Below, piece after piece: positions 12,480 to 23,952 of a stretch of 64,000 nucleotides of DNA. The translations under genes and the position numbers were made by a program. Positions within the stretch are counted from its first letter, which is position 1. Each line of letters opens with the position of its first letter. Location: contig FN649734.1 in the NCBI GenBank assembly GCA_000310025.1, positions 1,208,537-1,272,536 of the forward strand, given 5' to 3'. Source of the stretch: Ectocarpus siliculosus (taxonomy: Eukaryota > Sar > Phaeophyceae > Ectocarpales > Ectocarpaceae). The notes beneath the pieces were generated by a model that saw only the letters and a program-made list of their open reading frames with translations, was not told the DNA's origin and did not search any database.

Positions 12480-15125
12480 AACGACAAAGACTCTTGCCCA
12501 CAACAGAAGAAGCATCCTCACCCAAAAGAGCAGACAAGCAGACCAGGACGAGTAGTGACGAGTACAGAGGAGGAGGAGGTAGACAGAGAAGGAGAGCAAG
12601 CGCATCGTCGGGTTTTTTTCTTACACAAGAGCAACGCCGGCTGACCCTGCTGGGCGCGGACTGGCGGGGTCCTATGCCGAATACGGTACCGCTGGGGACG
12701 TTGACACCGATGTGGCGGCGCGACGACGAGGAACAAGAGAGAGGAGGCCGGAGGGGGAAGGAACCGGGGCCCGCGGGCGCGGGATGGAGGTGAGAGGAGG
12801 AGGTCGTCCAACCAGGGTGAGAGGATGGGCAGCATGGGGGAAGGGACGAGAACTTTGAGGGTCAAGTCTCGGCGACAACCATCAGCGTATTCAGAGAGGA
12901 GATCGCGCCACGCAGGATTCAGGCAGGCGCGTTCCCTTTCCCCCACAGTAGCCAACTATCGATCGCGATCAATCCCCGTCGTTCGTCAGCCTCCCGGATC
13001 CATCAAGCACGCACCACAATTCAACCCCCCACGGACGAAACAACGATTCCCGCCGGCACCGCGGGAGTTCGAATGATATGCGGCAGGGGGGAAAGGGGGG
13101 GATGAAAGCACGGGGGGCGTCTGAACCGGCGCGGACGGGGCAGGGGACAATGGGCAGCAATGGCAAGAGGTGAGGGCAGCGGGAGGAATGTACAGCAGGC
13201 CGGGTGGGGAGATCGAGCAGCCGCAAGCACCACCAACATACAGTACAGCAGCAGCGGTAGCGGCAGCAGCAGGAGTAGCAGCAGCAACAGCAGCAGCAGC
13301 AGCACGACAGGCTGCCACCCCCGCCGCCGCGGCAGCAGGTGCAAGGGGCCACGCATCACGACGGAGCCGGCGGTGCGGTGAGTGCGCCGGCAGCAGGAGC
13401 GTCGGCGGGCTGGGGGATCGACGGCCAGCAAACAAGGGTGGTGGGGTGGAGGGCCGCCGGCCGGCGCGGTGGGAACTTGGGGGGACGAGGATATGGAGAG
13501 AGAGAGTGGCGTAGTTCCCTACGCGTGCGCCAGCAGCAGCAACAGTATCAGCAGGAGCGGGTATGCAGCAGCATCAGTAATTAGAGCAGCAGCAGCCGCA
13601 GCAGCAGCAGCAGCGGCAGCTCCATTACCAACCAGCACCGCCTGGTGGGTTACATTGATGCCGGGANNNNNNNNNNNNNNNNNNNNNNNNNNNNNNNNNN
13701 NNNNNNNNNNNNNNNNNNNNNNNNNNNNNNNNNNNNNNNNNNNNNNNNNNNNNNNNNNNNNNNNNNNNNNNNNNNNNNNNNNNNNNNNNNNNNNNNNNNN
13801 NNNNNNNNNNNNNNNNNNNNNNNNNNNNNNNNNNNNNNNNNNNNNNNNNNNNNNNNNNNNNNNNNNNNNNNNNNNNNNNNNNNNNNNNNNNNNNNNNNNN
13901 NNNNNNNNNNNNNNNNNNNNNNNNNNNNNNNNNNNNNNNNNNNNNNNNNNNNNNNNNNNNNNNNNNNNNNNNNNNNNNNNNNNNNNNNNNNNNNNNNNNN
14001 NNNNNNNNNNNNNNNNNNNNNNNNNNNNNNNNNNNNNNNNNNNNNNNNNNNNNNNNNNNNNNNNNNNNNNNNNNNNNNNNNNNNNNNNNNNNNNNNNNNN
14101 NNNNNNNNNNNNNNNNNNNNNNNNNNNNNNNNNNNNNNNNNNNNNNNNNNNNNNNNNNNNNNNNNNNNNNNNNNNNNNNNNNNNNNNNNNNNNNNNNNNN
14201 NNNNNNNNNNNNNNNNNNNNNNNNNNNNNNNNCCCCGCCCAATGCCTCCTCATGAGGTGACACCTCGCTATCGAAGTTCACCACTCCTTGGGGCGGGGCG
14301 GGGGGGGGGGCTGATGGACGTGGAGATGGACTTGGACCTCCGCTTGGAGGGCCTTTAACTGATCGGGCACCTGGTGCCGTACATCGTAGACACTGCCGAC
14401 CGCGAAGCTTTTTTCAGGTCTTCGGGGCTCGCAACACACCTAGCGCGCATCGCGACATCAATTCGAGACTACTTCGCAGCGCGTGGGATCTTGGTGCGGG
14501 GGTGGCGGTTCTGCGACGCCTTCACGCAGGCATTCAATACGGACCTCTAGGTGTGGACCGCGGCCGTAACCGCCAACGCGCTAGAGGAGCAAGCGGGGGA
14601 GGGGGGGGGCGGCATCCCAGGAGGAATGGATTTGCGCAACATACCGCTGCCGGAATTTACCACCACATTCCGTCTGCTGCCGATGGCGCCGTTGGCGCCG
14701 GCCTTTGGATGGGGCGGCGACGGACGGAGTGGTGGGAGTGATGGTGGGAGGGGTGGTGGGAGTGGTGGGGGCAGCAGCAGAGGAGGGAACACGTACCGCG
14801 GGAGTGGTGGCGGCGGGGGGGGGAGTGGCCGTGGCAGCGGTGGGAATTGGGGCGGAGGTGGGAGCGGAGGGGGAGCAAAGAGCGTATCGGGCGAAGCCGG
14901 AAAGGACCGGGGGTTGGGGGGGGGGGCACAACGCAAACCACGATGGTGGAGATGGAGGGCGCGAAGTACAAAGAAGAGAACGTTTGCACCCACGAGTTCC
15001 GGACGGGTTACGCGTGCCGATACCAACACACCGGCGGCCACCCCAACGGCGGAGGCATCATCACCAGGCTCTTGCCAAGACTAGCGGGGGGGGCAGCCGC
15101 AGACAGAGAGCCCGCCGCGAAGAAA
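12480..15125 (+). mobile_element. Degenerate retroelement Gag-like remnant (interrupted by gap)
   Basis: The stretch is GC-rich and low in complexity, and the assembly gap splits it. Before the gap are CAG-rich stretches that read as Gln-rich protein in one frame. After the gap a plus-strand frame (about 14358-14548) encodes LVPYIVDTADREAFFR and RGWRFCDAFTQAF, then an in-frame TAG, then VWTAAVTANALEEQ and MDLRNIPLPEFTTTF, and a Gly/Ser-rich linker. A shifted frame (about 14942-15090) encodes VCTHEFRTGYACRYQHTGGH, a Cys/His cluster like a zinc knuckle or CCCH finger. A helical domain, flexible linker and Cys/His motif together resemble a Gag polyprotein. The stop and frame changes say it is inactive. 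No protease, integrase, reverse transcriptase or LTR is visible, so the call is tentative. Confidence 0.35.
13667..14232. other. Assembly gap (566 N)
   Basis: This is an unbroken run of N. It sits inside the GC-rich, CAG-rich Gag-like block, so a collapsed or unsequenced repeat is the probable cause. Open frames spanning the gap are not evidence of coding. Confidence 0.99.
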
Positions 15126-15140
15126 GGAGAGCCGGCCCAA

Positions 15141-15185
15141 GTTCTAACTTCCTTAGGAAGTGTTTGTTCTAACTTCCTTAGGAAG
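15141..15185. repeat. Two 20-bp direct repeats with near-palindromic core
   Basis: GTTCTAACTTCCTTAGGAAG occurs at 15141-15160 and 15166-15185, separated by 5 nt. Its CTTCCTTAGGAAG core is almost self-complementary. The pair lies between the Gag-like remnant and the truncated vWD-like copy, so it may mark an insertion or rearrangement junction. Confidence 0.85.
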
Positions 15186-15213
15186 GATCTGAGGAAGGTT
15201 TTGTGTTCCGTAG

Positions 15214-16472
15214 ATGAAGGGACCTACTGTGGTACCTGTTGTGGTAGGCTTGGACGAGTCTGCGGTGCCCCCACGCTGCGTCAGCCTGTGTGGGGCACTC
15301 TCTCTGCTGGTCCGAACAGGCCTTTCCGTCGTCAATTCCGACGCACTCGGGTTCGACCACAGCATCGTCATCGAGCTCGCCGACCCACACAGCTTGGACA
15401 GCTCTTGCCCGGCCGGAGTTTCGCCTTGCGTCGCCGACGGCGCGCTGACGGTGCTCCTCGATGGGGATGAGGCGTTGTTCTCACCCGGCACGGTTTCCCT
15501 GGGCCCAGACGTGGAAATCTCGGCGGCCAACCTCCCCGGCGCCTGCCGCTCGTTCGGCTTCTAGAAGGTTGGCGAACAACATTCTTTGTTACTATAGCTT
15601 CTTCCTTCCTCGCCTCATTCGGTACATAGCTCTCGGATCTGGTTCGCGACCGTCACATAGTCTACTAGCCTCGTTCGGTTGCTCTTCTAGACGTTGCCGT
15701 TTCAGTCAACCGCGCCTGCCTCCTCTTGCTGTACGCCCCACTGGTCCCCTTGAACCCTCCTCGTTCGTGGAAAGAAGGATGACCAGGGCGGCTGTGGCGT
15801 CTGCTAGAAGATCCATCAGTTTAGTTCTCACAACCATGCGGTGACTGCAATGCTTGTCGCGTGATGGTCTTGATTCTGTTTGCAGTACTGGGAGCGCAAG
15901 AAGCTCGAGTACGCCACCGACCGCCGTCGCCTGCGCACCCAGCCGAGCATGGGCGAATGGATCCTCGGGGTAAGAAGAAGAGATTGATGGCTTGCATAAC
16001 ACTAACGTGATGTAACTGTTGGTTCAAAGCCTTGAGCCACGTTACACAAAATGGTTTTCTTTTTCTCTGAAGGAAAAACGCTGGGGTACTTGCGCAAGCG
16101 ATGCCTCAGTCGACGTGTGGAAATCCTTCAATTTGCACTTGAACGTGGTTCTTACCACTGGTACAGATCGTCGTTCCAAACGTGATGCAGTAACCCGTCT
16201 TGTTCTTCTTTTTCTGCCATTTTTTTCGTCCAGGACCCTCGGCTACCAACATGAACGAGTGCGAGGAGTACGTGGCACGCGCCGAGGACGAAGAAGACGG
16301 GGTGTTTGCCCACCAGTCCGAGCACGCCTCCTTCCAGATCGTGACCCCCGCCGCCACCGTCCGCCTGAGTCACGGCAGGCTTCACCAGATCGCCATGCGT
16401 GACCCGACTGACCAGTACGACCTCCTGGACCGCTTGACCTGGCAGATGAACCTGGCCGTTGACCACAACGAG
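15214..16472 (+). pseudogene. Partial, decayed paralogue of the vWD-like gene
   Basis: Three blocks match exons 4 and 5 of the gene at 2835-5732: about 15214-15567 (SSCPAGVSPC, ISAANLPGACRSFGF), 15886-15969 (YWERKKLE, SMGEWILG) and 16234-16472 (TNMNECEEYVARAE, FAHQSEHASFQIVTP). The upstream part (signal peptide, Cys-rich and GDPH exons) is absent, replaced by the Gag-like remnant. Codon 15562-15564 is TAG where copy 1 has Glu. The third block is one base shorter than its counterpart near 16238, which shifts the frame after a phase-0 intron. An intron at 15568-15885 has no counterpart in copy 1. No match to copy 1's last exon follows. I read this as a truncated pseudogene. Rescue by alternative splicing is possible but would need transcripts. 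Confidence 0.7.
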
Positions 16473-18719
16473 GTGGGAGATGTGTGTACATATGCATGCC
16501 ATTTGTTGCTGGCCTGTAGTTAGCAGCATGCCCGGGATGAGTGATGGCCCTATTACCCCGCGGTCTACATGTTTCGAGTTTCTTGCTTACTGCCACACTG
16601 CACTGCTGTCTTCAGTATCTCTTGTTCGCGACCAGGTAACTCACTGAGTAGCAAACGAAGGATGAAACGTTAGCCTTGGGTGGGGCTTGAAAGGGGGATC
16701 TACTCGAAAAGCCGAAATACGGGAGACCTTACGGAGAAACACAGCACCTGCTTCAATCGACCATGAACGCGTTTCGAAGCTCGTAGGTCGCAGTGCAATT
16801 TCACCAAATAGTTCACTTCCATGCTCGTTCGTTTTCCCTTCCGTGGCTTTGCAGACCGCGTGGGGGGACCTCTTGGGGTGGGCTTCGTCCAAGACGCCCA
16901 CGCCTCTTAGGCGGCGTTGACCGCAAACCAGAACGTGTGAAACACAAATGGACCATTCCGAAGCACGGTTGTAGCGACACGAGGTATCCGTTGTTGCAGT
17001 GTACACAGGTCTAGCCGGCTCCGTGTCATCCCCGCTGACCTCAAACCGGAGCGTGTGAATAAGAAGATGGGCTCTTCCGAAGCACGTTAGTGTGGCGGGA
17101 GGTTCCAGTTATCGCTTGCAGCGCAGGTGTAGCTGGCTCCGCCGCGCCACGATTTGGGGGATTTCTGTTTGAGTGGAAAAGAGACACCGTATTTATCTCC
17201 TTCTGGTAGGTCTCGCGGGTACCCATTTTATTTTCGTGCGCCAAGGTGGTGTGACGGGCAACACGCAACGTTGTGGGTGGGTGAAAAGCAAACCGGCACT
17301 CCTTGGTTGCGTCGGTGATACGTTTGCGGAGGAAAGACTGCCGTTGGGGTATGACCCAATAGTGTTCTTGCAGTTTAGTTGGCAAGGAATGGTGGCCTAA
17401 TGCGTGGAGGTGCTTGACCTGGTACACCTTCGTGTACGGGCGTGGGCAAAGAAAGTAGTTGCAGCGCGAGCAACGTTCGAAGGCTCTGCAAGTTGTTCTT
17501 GAAACGTTGGATTCTTCATAAACCACCAACGGTTTCCGAGGTAGAATCAGGTTTTCACAATGGCTCTCATGAATCGGAGGGGTCCTGGAGCTCGTTGAGC
17601 TATAGCGGGTGTGTGTGACGTAAAGTGAACCTACGGCAAGAATGTACTGTTTTCTGTACCTTTGGTAGCGTGAAGAAGAATACGAACCCCAGGAACATGG
17701 TTTCGAGGAATCGTACAACCTGCGTATGCAAGTCTCAACGAAAGGGCTGGAAAATATAGCCTGATGATTATTTCAACCACTGCACTACTACAGGATTAGT
17801 TGTTCGTCGATGAGATGTAGTTGTAGCCCCAGTGATTCCACGAACTAATGTCGACTAGAAGGCCTTCGTGATTATCGCTGATGGCTGTTCACACGTACGA
17901 CCTGACGTTATTCAGCCGCTTGGAGCAGATGTTTGGTGATTATAGTGCTGGCACATAAACTGTTGCAGTAGTTTTGTGTTCATAGATCCTCCCGTCTCTC
18001 CCTTGATAACAGTGTTTCGCATTCCCAAGGTCTTCAAGAAGGATCCCGGTTCTGCGGTGGTGTGGAGTTGGATACTGTACCTTACCTAGACTCACGTTCA
18101 AGAGAGCTGCGGTGGTTGAGATTCTGTGAAACTTATCCTAGCGGGATATCTGTAGAAGGATCGGGTTCATAGGACCTAGGTTTCAGATCTAATGGGGGTT
18201 CCACGTGAAGCGGTGACGGATTTGTAAGTCTACTGTAGCAGAGGAAGGGAGAAAATAAGGCCTGGTTCAACAACCGCGTGTGATGCCACCGAAATACATA
18301 CAGTTCTCAGTCCCGACCACGGTGTGTGCCGAGTGAAAAATGACCGCAACACGCAACTTTTCACTCTGTGGCTGCACCCACCGTATGAGGTACTGCCGTT
18401 CGTCGCGGTACGACGGGAGGCGCTGATGAAATACATGTGCCGAGAGCACTCGCTACTTCTGCCGAACAGCAGATACCCCAACAGCATCAAGGACACTGCT
18501 GCAAAGGACATGCACGTTCTCGCCTTGAAGAACAGGTAATGCCCCCCCATAGTACCAGTTGTTCTCAACTTCCCAGGTACGACCTTTACACCTCTTAACA
18601 AATCGTGTGTCTTCGTCCATGTGAAGCTGGTTCCTCGCCATGATGACCTGTTGCCGACGCCGCCATAACTTCGCAAGGTACGTCTACAGCAGTATTAGTA
18701 CATCTCTAAGTCTGCAGGT
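16473..18719. other. Intergenic region between the pseudogene and the MERIT40-like gene
   Basis: I see no recognisable gene. An imperfect tandem pair lies at about 16916-17150. A 71-codon plus frame at 18324-18539 ends at a possible donor (AACAG|GTAATG) but matches nothing I recognise. The end of the minus-strand MERIT40-like gene is at 18720. Confidence 0.5.
16916..17150. repeat. Imperfect tandem pair, about 118-bp period
   Basis: GTTGACCGCAAACCAGAACG at 16916 recurs as GCTGACCTCAAACCGGAGCG near 17034. CTTCCGAAGCACG(G)TT, then a G/T-rich stretch, then CAGGT(C/G)TAGC(C/T)GGCTCCG follow in both copies. No coding signature is visible. Confidence 0.65.
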
Positions 18720-21307
18720 TCAAATCATTGTGAGTCCGCCGGTGGAGCCGGGTGCTCCCGAGGGAGCCCCACCGTTAGTGGTGCTGTTGCTCGGGCCCCC
18801 GGCGGCACTGGCGGTGTTGTCGAGGCGGGCCGCGGGGGGGGCGCCCACTGCGCCACTGCCAAGGGCAGCAATCTTGTCAAAAAATGTGTCTTGGTAGTCT
18901 CGCTGGGGGAGTGGCATGCGAAATCGGGAGAAAAAGCGACCAAGAAAAGGAGCAACCGACGAACGCACACGGGCGCAAGACAGGAACATAAACTTGGAGT
19001 TAAATGAATCTGCTACGAAGACCAAAATGCTAAAAAAGGTTTAACGAGACCGAATAGTTTGCGTGCCGTGCGCTCCGTGGAGCTGGCTCCAAATTCTACT
19101 CTTATTTATGCCATGAAAACCAATTTCATTATCTTTTCCTCCGGCTATCATTTGTTCGTGCGTTCGAGCGGGGATGCAGCAAAAGTACCAGTTCGACTCA
19201 TACCAACGTGGCTATAGCCTTTCCCTTGTTGGTTAGGTACAACGCACCACGCAACCACCACGACAAACTTCCAACATGCACGACAAGAAAGCGGCAGTGG
19301 CCACCAAGGTATCACGCCAGGAGACACTTAAGCGTTCGTTGCTGACATCTCAACTAGACACGCCAGGGAAAAAGACGGAGCTCACAAACAGACCTGATAT
19401 GGATGTGCCAGCAAGGCAGCCATGTTGACGTTTAACCGCTGGAGGTTGTGCCCGCACTCCAGAAAGTAGGAATGCTGGGAGCGGGGTATGGAGGAGAAGC
19501 GCAAAATTGAGGGCGGTGTTGGGGAGGGGAGGGTATTCGCGTATCCGTTGTTGTTGCATTATTCCACGACGAACGTCATTCTCACCTCTACATGTGCAGT
19601 ACCGAGAGCCAAGTCTTCTGGACTCTTCTTTCTCTGTCGGCTAAGAAACCGAAGCGCCTGCGATTGGCCGCCTACTAGGATGAGCAGCGCTCCTCCTCTT
19701 GCTTGCTCGCAGAAACCTACAACCTGAGTCCCGAAACACTCTCGTCATTCCAAAACACGACAACACAGCTATGTAGCTCCCTTTGGTTGTCACCGCCACT
19801 CGCAGACGAAGGCCTGCTTCGCTACATACGAGGTGTGGGCTGAGAGAAGACCAACCGAAGCGCACGGGTTGGACGTCAATCCCACGAAAACCGTAAGGGA
19901 AGGCAGGCGGAGGGCATGCATGAGGAAATAAAGGCACTGAATAGACGCGCAGGCCACGGGGACGGCACGTGGGGAAGAACGTTAACAAAAACAGCAGAAA
20001 GAAGCTGGAGTGTCGAAAAATCGTGCTTCTGTGGAGATGTGATTCCCCCGCTACCGCTACTTCCTTCCCGCGGTGCCCAGCAACTACAAGCCAAAAGCAA
20101 CAGATTCTTCGGGCGGAGCGGGTGGAGGTGTGCGGGGCGTCAGCAAGCGAAGGAAGTACGGAAGAAACACACCTGCAGAACATCACTTTTTTCGTACAGC
20201 AACCAAGTGGCACCCAAGAACAGGACCAAAACAATATCACCCGCACAAACCGCCTAAATCAACGCATGAGCGCAAACAAAAAATCGGGGGAGAGACAAAA
20301 AAAAACAGAGGAAGGAGAAACGCAAAACGATGTCGCGGTACGCACCCCTCCGCCGCCGCTGGTCTCCATGGTGGCAATCGAGTCGAATACTTCTCCGCAG
20401 ATGACCCCTTCGTCCGAAGGCTTGCGGTGGAAGTAGAGGCAGTCGAGGAAGAACCGCCAGTGCGACAGCAGCCCGCTGTCGAGAGATCGCGCACCGCGGG
20501 TGTAGACAGCGACCACAACGGATTTCAGCAGCAGAAGCAGCACCAGCAGCAGCAGCAGAACGCACCCGGGGGGTTAGATAGTTAAGTGGACGGGTCCGAC
20601 TGAAACGGCGATCCAAGATAAACTCTACTTCGGCGAGGGGGGCAAAAGCACAGAAATAACACAGACTCAACGTAAAATGTCCAGCAGGTGTCACTCAATG
20701 CTGTAGCCAGCAGTTGTGACTCAATGCTGCAAAGGTGTGATTCATCCCTCAACCGGAAAAGGTTTCAGTGATGTCATCGATACTTGCAACAGTGCTGGAT
20801 GGAGTTTGCTTGTGGCTGACGTTGGCCACCAATCAACAAGCGAACAGCAGCGGCACTGAAACCAACACCAACTTCCGTCACACCCTGCCACTAGTATCGA
20901 CAGTCCTCACGGCCGTTGCGCTTCGCTCCACTGGAGACACGAGACAATTGGGTGACGAACCTCCCGCAAGAGCACCAACACAGCAAGGGCTATCGATGGT
21001 TCCAACCACGAGAGGAGAAAACACACACACAGACATACACACATACAAGGCAGCACCCTTAACCTGTCCTACAGGTTCACTTTCTAGGAGGTGAGGCGTA
21101 AATTGGAACTGCTAATATCCAGCGGAAGCTCACCACCCCCGCCCAAGTGACGGAAGCAGTGGCGGCGGCGACATCCGCACTCACTGTTTCTCCGCTCCTG
21201 TTGGGGGCACAACCGGGCAGGTGAAGGATCTGCCGTAGAGCACCAACGCCCGCACCACCGGTCGGACTTGCGATATCGCTCCCACCACGGCTTCCGCACC
21301 CCGCACC

Positions 21308-21350
<43 letters not shown>

Positions 21351-23952
21351 AGCTTCGATTCCGCTGCGATGCGGTATGTACCGTACCGGACAAAGATTCG
21401 ACCGAGAACCACGGGACGAGGAGGTGGGCCGCAGGCAGGCGTTCGGACAGCCTAAAGGGTTAGAGGCGCGGACCTAGGGGGCACTCATACGTGACAGGAG
21501 CTTTGGTTGGCTCGACGGAGCGGAGACGAGAAGCACCACCCAAGGTTTCGTTTGCCCCTCCCCCCCCCCCGGGCGGCGGAACGGCAGGATAGATACGTAG
21601 GGGTAGGGAACGCAATTTCTAGCCGCCTTCCTTAAAGTAGGAAGGAACGATTGGACCAAAAAACAGGTAATATATTGTAAAAAACTGATGCCGAGCCAAC
21701 AACAACACTGACCTCCGTCACCGAAGAAAGGGGGTCCTTCGCCGGGGGGAAGCGTTCCGCGATACAGTCCAGGAGTTCCGAGAAGTCAAACGGCGTTTCT
21801 CCTCCGTCGCCGTCTTCGCCGCCCTCGGCCACAGATGATGATGACGCTTCTGGCGGCTGGAGGGGCTTCATGTCGAGGGGTGGGGGGGTGGGCACGGGTG
21901 TGACGCTTCTGGCGGCTGGAGGGGCTTCATGTCGAGGGGTGGGGGGGTGGGCACGGGTGTGAGGTGATGCGGGTGTCGGGTTTCAGGAATAACGGTCGAG
22001 GAATGGTGGGGCTGTGCACGATCTGCAGGAGGGTGCACTTGTTGTTGCTGTTGCTGTCTTCATATCAAAAACCGTTACCTTCTAGTGTCTGTACTGGTCC
22101 AACTGACGCATACGCCTTCCGTTGTCACAAGCCAACTACATTCCCCCAATGAGGGGTACACCTTTCTTGAACGACTGCTGCAGCGAATACACTGGGTCGT
22201 TCCGGCGGGATACTGGAGGCTCCGGGAATCTTGGGTGTAACGGGGGTGGTTGAGAGGTGGTTCTAAGTCCGTTGGTGACCACGTGCGCACGCTGTACCGA
22301 GAACCCTATGACAGTCCCATGAACTACTGTCAGGAGCACAATCGATTTCGGGAAAAGGGTCGTTGATCATATTTCGCGGGAGGGCGGTTCGGCGGTGATG
22401 AAAGTCACGTCTTCCGATAGACAAAAAGGCTGACAGGAACAATATGTGCCCTTTGTCATTGAAGTGAAGTGAGGTCGAGACAAGTGAGATCGAGTGAAGT
22501 GCGGCAGAAGTTGTCTAGAATTCCAAGCTAGGGCTAGAAAAGAGCGAGGAAGGCCAAGAGCGAGGGGCATGAGAAGACCGGACATCGGTAAATGACACAC
22601 ACAACGATCCACGCACATGTAGACTGGAAACCACATCAATAATTGAAAAAATGCGTGGCACCAGCCTCTACCCAACACGACAACCACTCACCTGCAAACG
22701 GTCAATCGCCTCGAACACGGTCCTCACGTCCGAGGTCAGCGGCCGGACAACCGTCACGCCGTCGCCGAGCGCCAGCACGGCGAAACGATGCTGCGGGCAC
22801 GACGGATAAGGGGGAAGCAACATCGGCATCAGCAAGAACCGTGGGTCCAAGCGTCGTCCGGAAAGGCTGTTCCGTGTATCAAAGCGCCATTAATAACAAC
22901 GAGAACAAGATCAGTGGTCTCTCTCAATAAGCTTTCTCCCCCAGCGGTAACGCTCAGACTGCTCGCAAACTATTCAGCCGGCCAACAGATGTGGTGGGGG
23001 AAGACCGAGAGGATAATCATGGCAAAGAAGATTGCAAGGTTCTCCGGGTTGGGTACTCATTTCGGACAAAGAACCCAGCGACAAAAAAAAAAAAAAATGG
23101 TATCTCTCTGATTCGCTACAACAACTATCGCCTTAGGAAGCCAGCGACAAAACTATCCCTATGCGTGTATGACACTAAACCCAACACCAAACACCTCCTC
23201 GCCTTCGGATTGAAGGATGCCTTACGCCGCACGAAACCCCTCAGCGCCGCCTGCACTACCCGCATTCTCGTCGACGCAGTGCCCCCAGGACCCGCGCCGG
23301 CCCACTCGCTCGACATCTCGGGGTCAATGTCCACGCACAGGACCTAGTTGTTGGCCATTGCCGTTTGCACGATGTTGTTGTCGCTGACGGGGACATATCG
23401 AACGCTCTACGTCTATGCATAAAGGGGTGCCACAGTTGTCAATTCGGTGTCTAGATGTTGTCCGTCAAAAGAAATCGATGTCGACTGATGTTTGGACTTT
23501 GGTATTTGCAGCGCTGTACTGTAGCGCTTACCACTCGCTGTGACCATATTCTGGCCAAGGGCAACCGAGGTATGGCCCTTAGTTGATACTTCATATACTC
23601 GCATACCAGCAGGTGACAAAATACCACTCTCAAAATCACGCTACGACACGCGCCCCTATGCTGACCCACCGCCCCGACCAAAAATCCCGCCCTTAACACC
23701 AACTACAGGATGAAAAGACGAACAAAACGAAAAAACAAAAACGAAGAAAACATGACGAAAAACACATACCACATCCTCCGGCGACATGCTCGCAACCAAC
23801 ACACGCTTCCGGTCGTTCAGATTTGCAAGCCCCGACGATCCTCTCGAGCCACCCTCAACACCACCCGTAGCCCCGCCCCCAGCAGGAGCCTGAATCGGCG
23901 TCGCCCCCCCCCCCTCGCCCGGACCTGCCGAGACACTGGTGCCTTCCTGCAT
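18720..23952 (-). CDS. BABAM1: BRISC/BRCA1-A complex subunit MERIT40 (BABAM1)-like, vWA-type fold
   Basis: Seven exons read downwards: 23952-23770, 23343-23203, 22790-22692, 21856-21713, 20525-20346, 19474-19394 and 18902-18720 (stop at 18720-18722). All joins are phase 0 and the product is about 336 aa, close to the roughly 330 aa of animal MERIT40. Diagnostic stretches are VLCVDIDPEM, FNPK joined to HRFAVLALGDG, LTSDVRTVFEAIDRL, PFDFSELLDCIAERF, WRFFLDCLYFHRKPS, ALLAHPYQ and a Gly/Ser/Ala-rich tail. In other eukaryotes this scaffold holds together the BRCC36 K63-deubiquitinase complexes in nucleus or cytosol. Three joins are odd: a GC donor after 23203, a duplicated acceptor at exon 4, and no AG acceptor before exon 5. 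The ATG at 23952 overlaps a plausible acceptor, so a further 5' exon is possible. Confidence 0.85.
21309..21349. repeat. (CCG)n microsatellite in a MERIT40-like intron
   Basis: About 13 CCG units lie in the intron between exons 4 and 5. They give spurious poly-Arg, poly-Gly and poly-Ala frames. Confidence 0.95.
21842..21959. repeat. Perfect 59-bp tandem duplication over a splice acceptor
   Basis: 21842-21900 and 21901-21959 are identical. The unit contains the minus-strand acceptor and first codons of exon 4 of the MERIT40-like gene, so two candidate acceptors lie 59 bp apart. The copies show no divergence, so the event is recent or an assembly artefact. Confidence 0.95.

Noticed and set aside
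13382-14358. Long frames spanning 13667-14232 on both strands
   Set aside because: They run through N bases, so openness carries no information.
14547-15041. Pro-rich minus-strand frame
   Set aside because: Complement of the Gly/Ser-rich Gag-like linker; low complexity only.
19575-19715. Minus-strand exon-like stretch with TTGTAG acceptor and GAG|GTGAGA donor inside the MERIT40-like gene
   Set aside because: The neighbouring exons 20346 and 19474 already join in phase and match the family. This piece has no counterpart.
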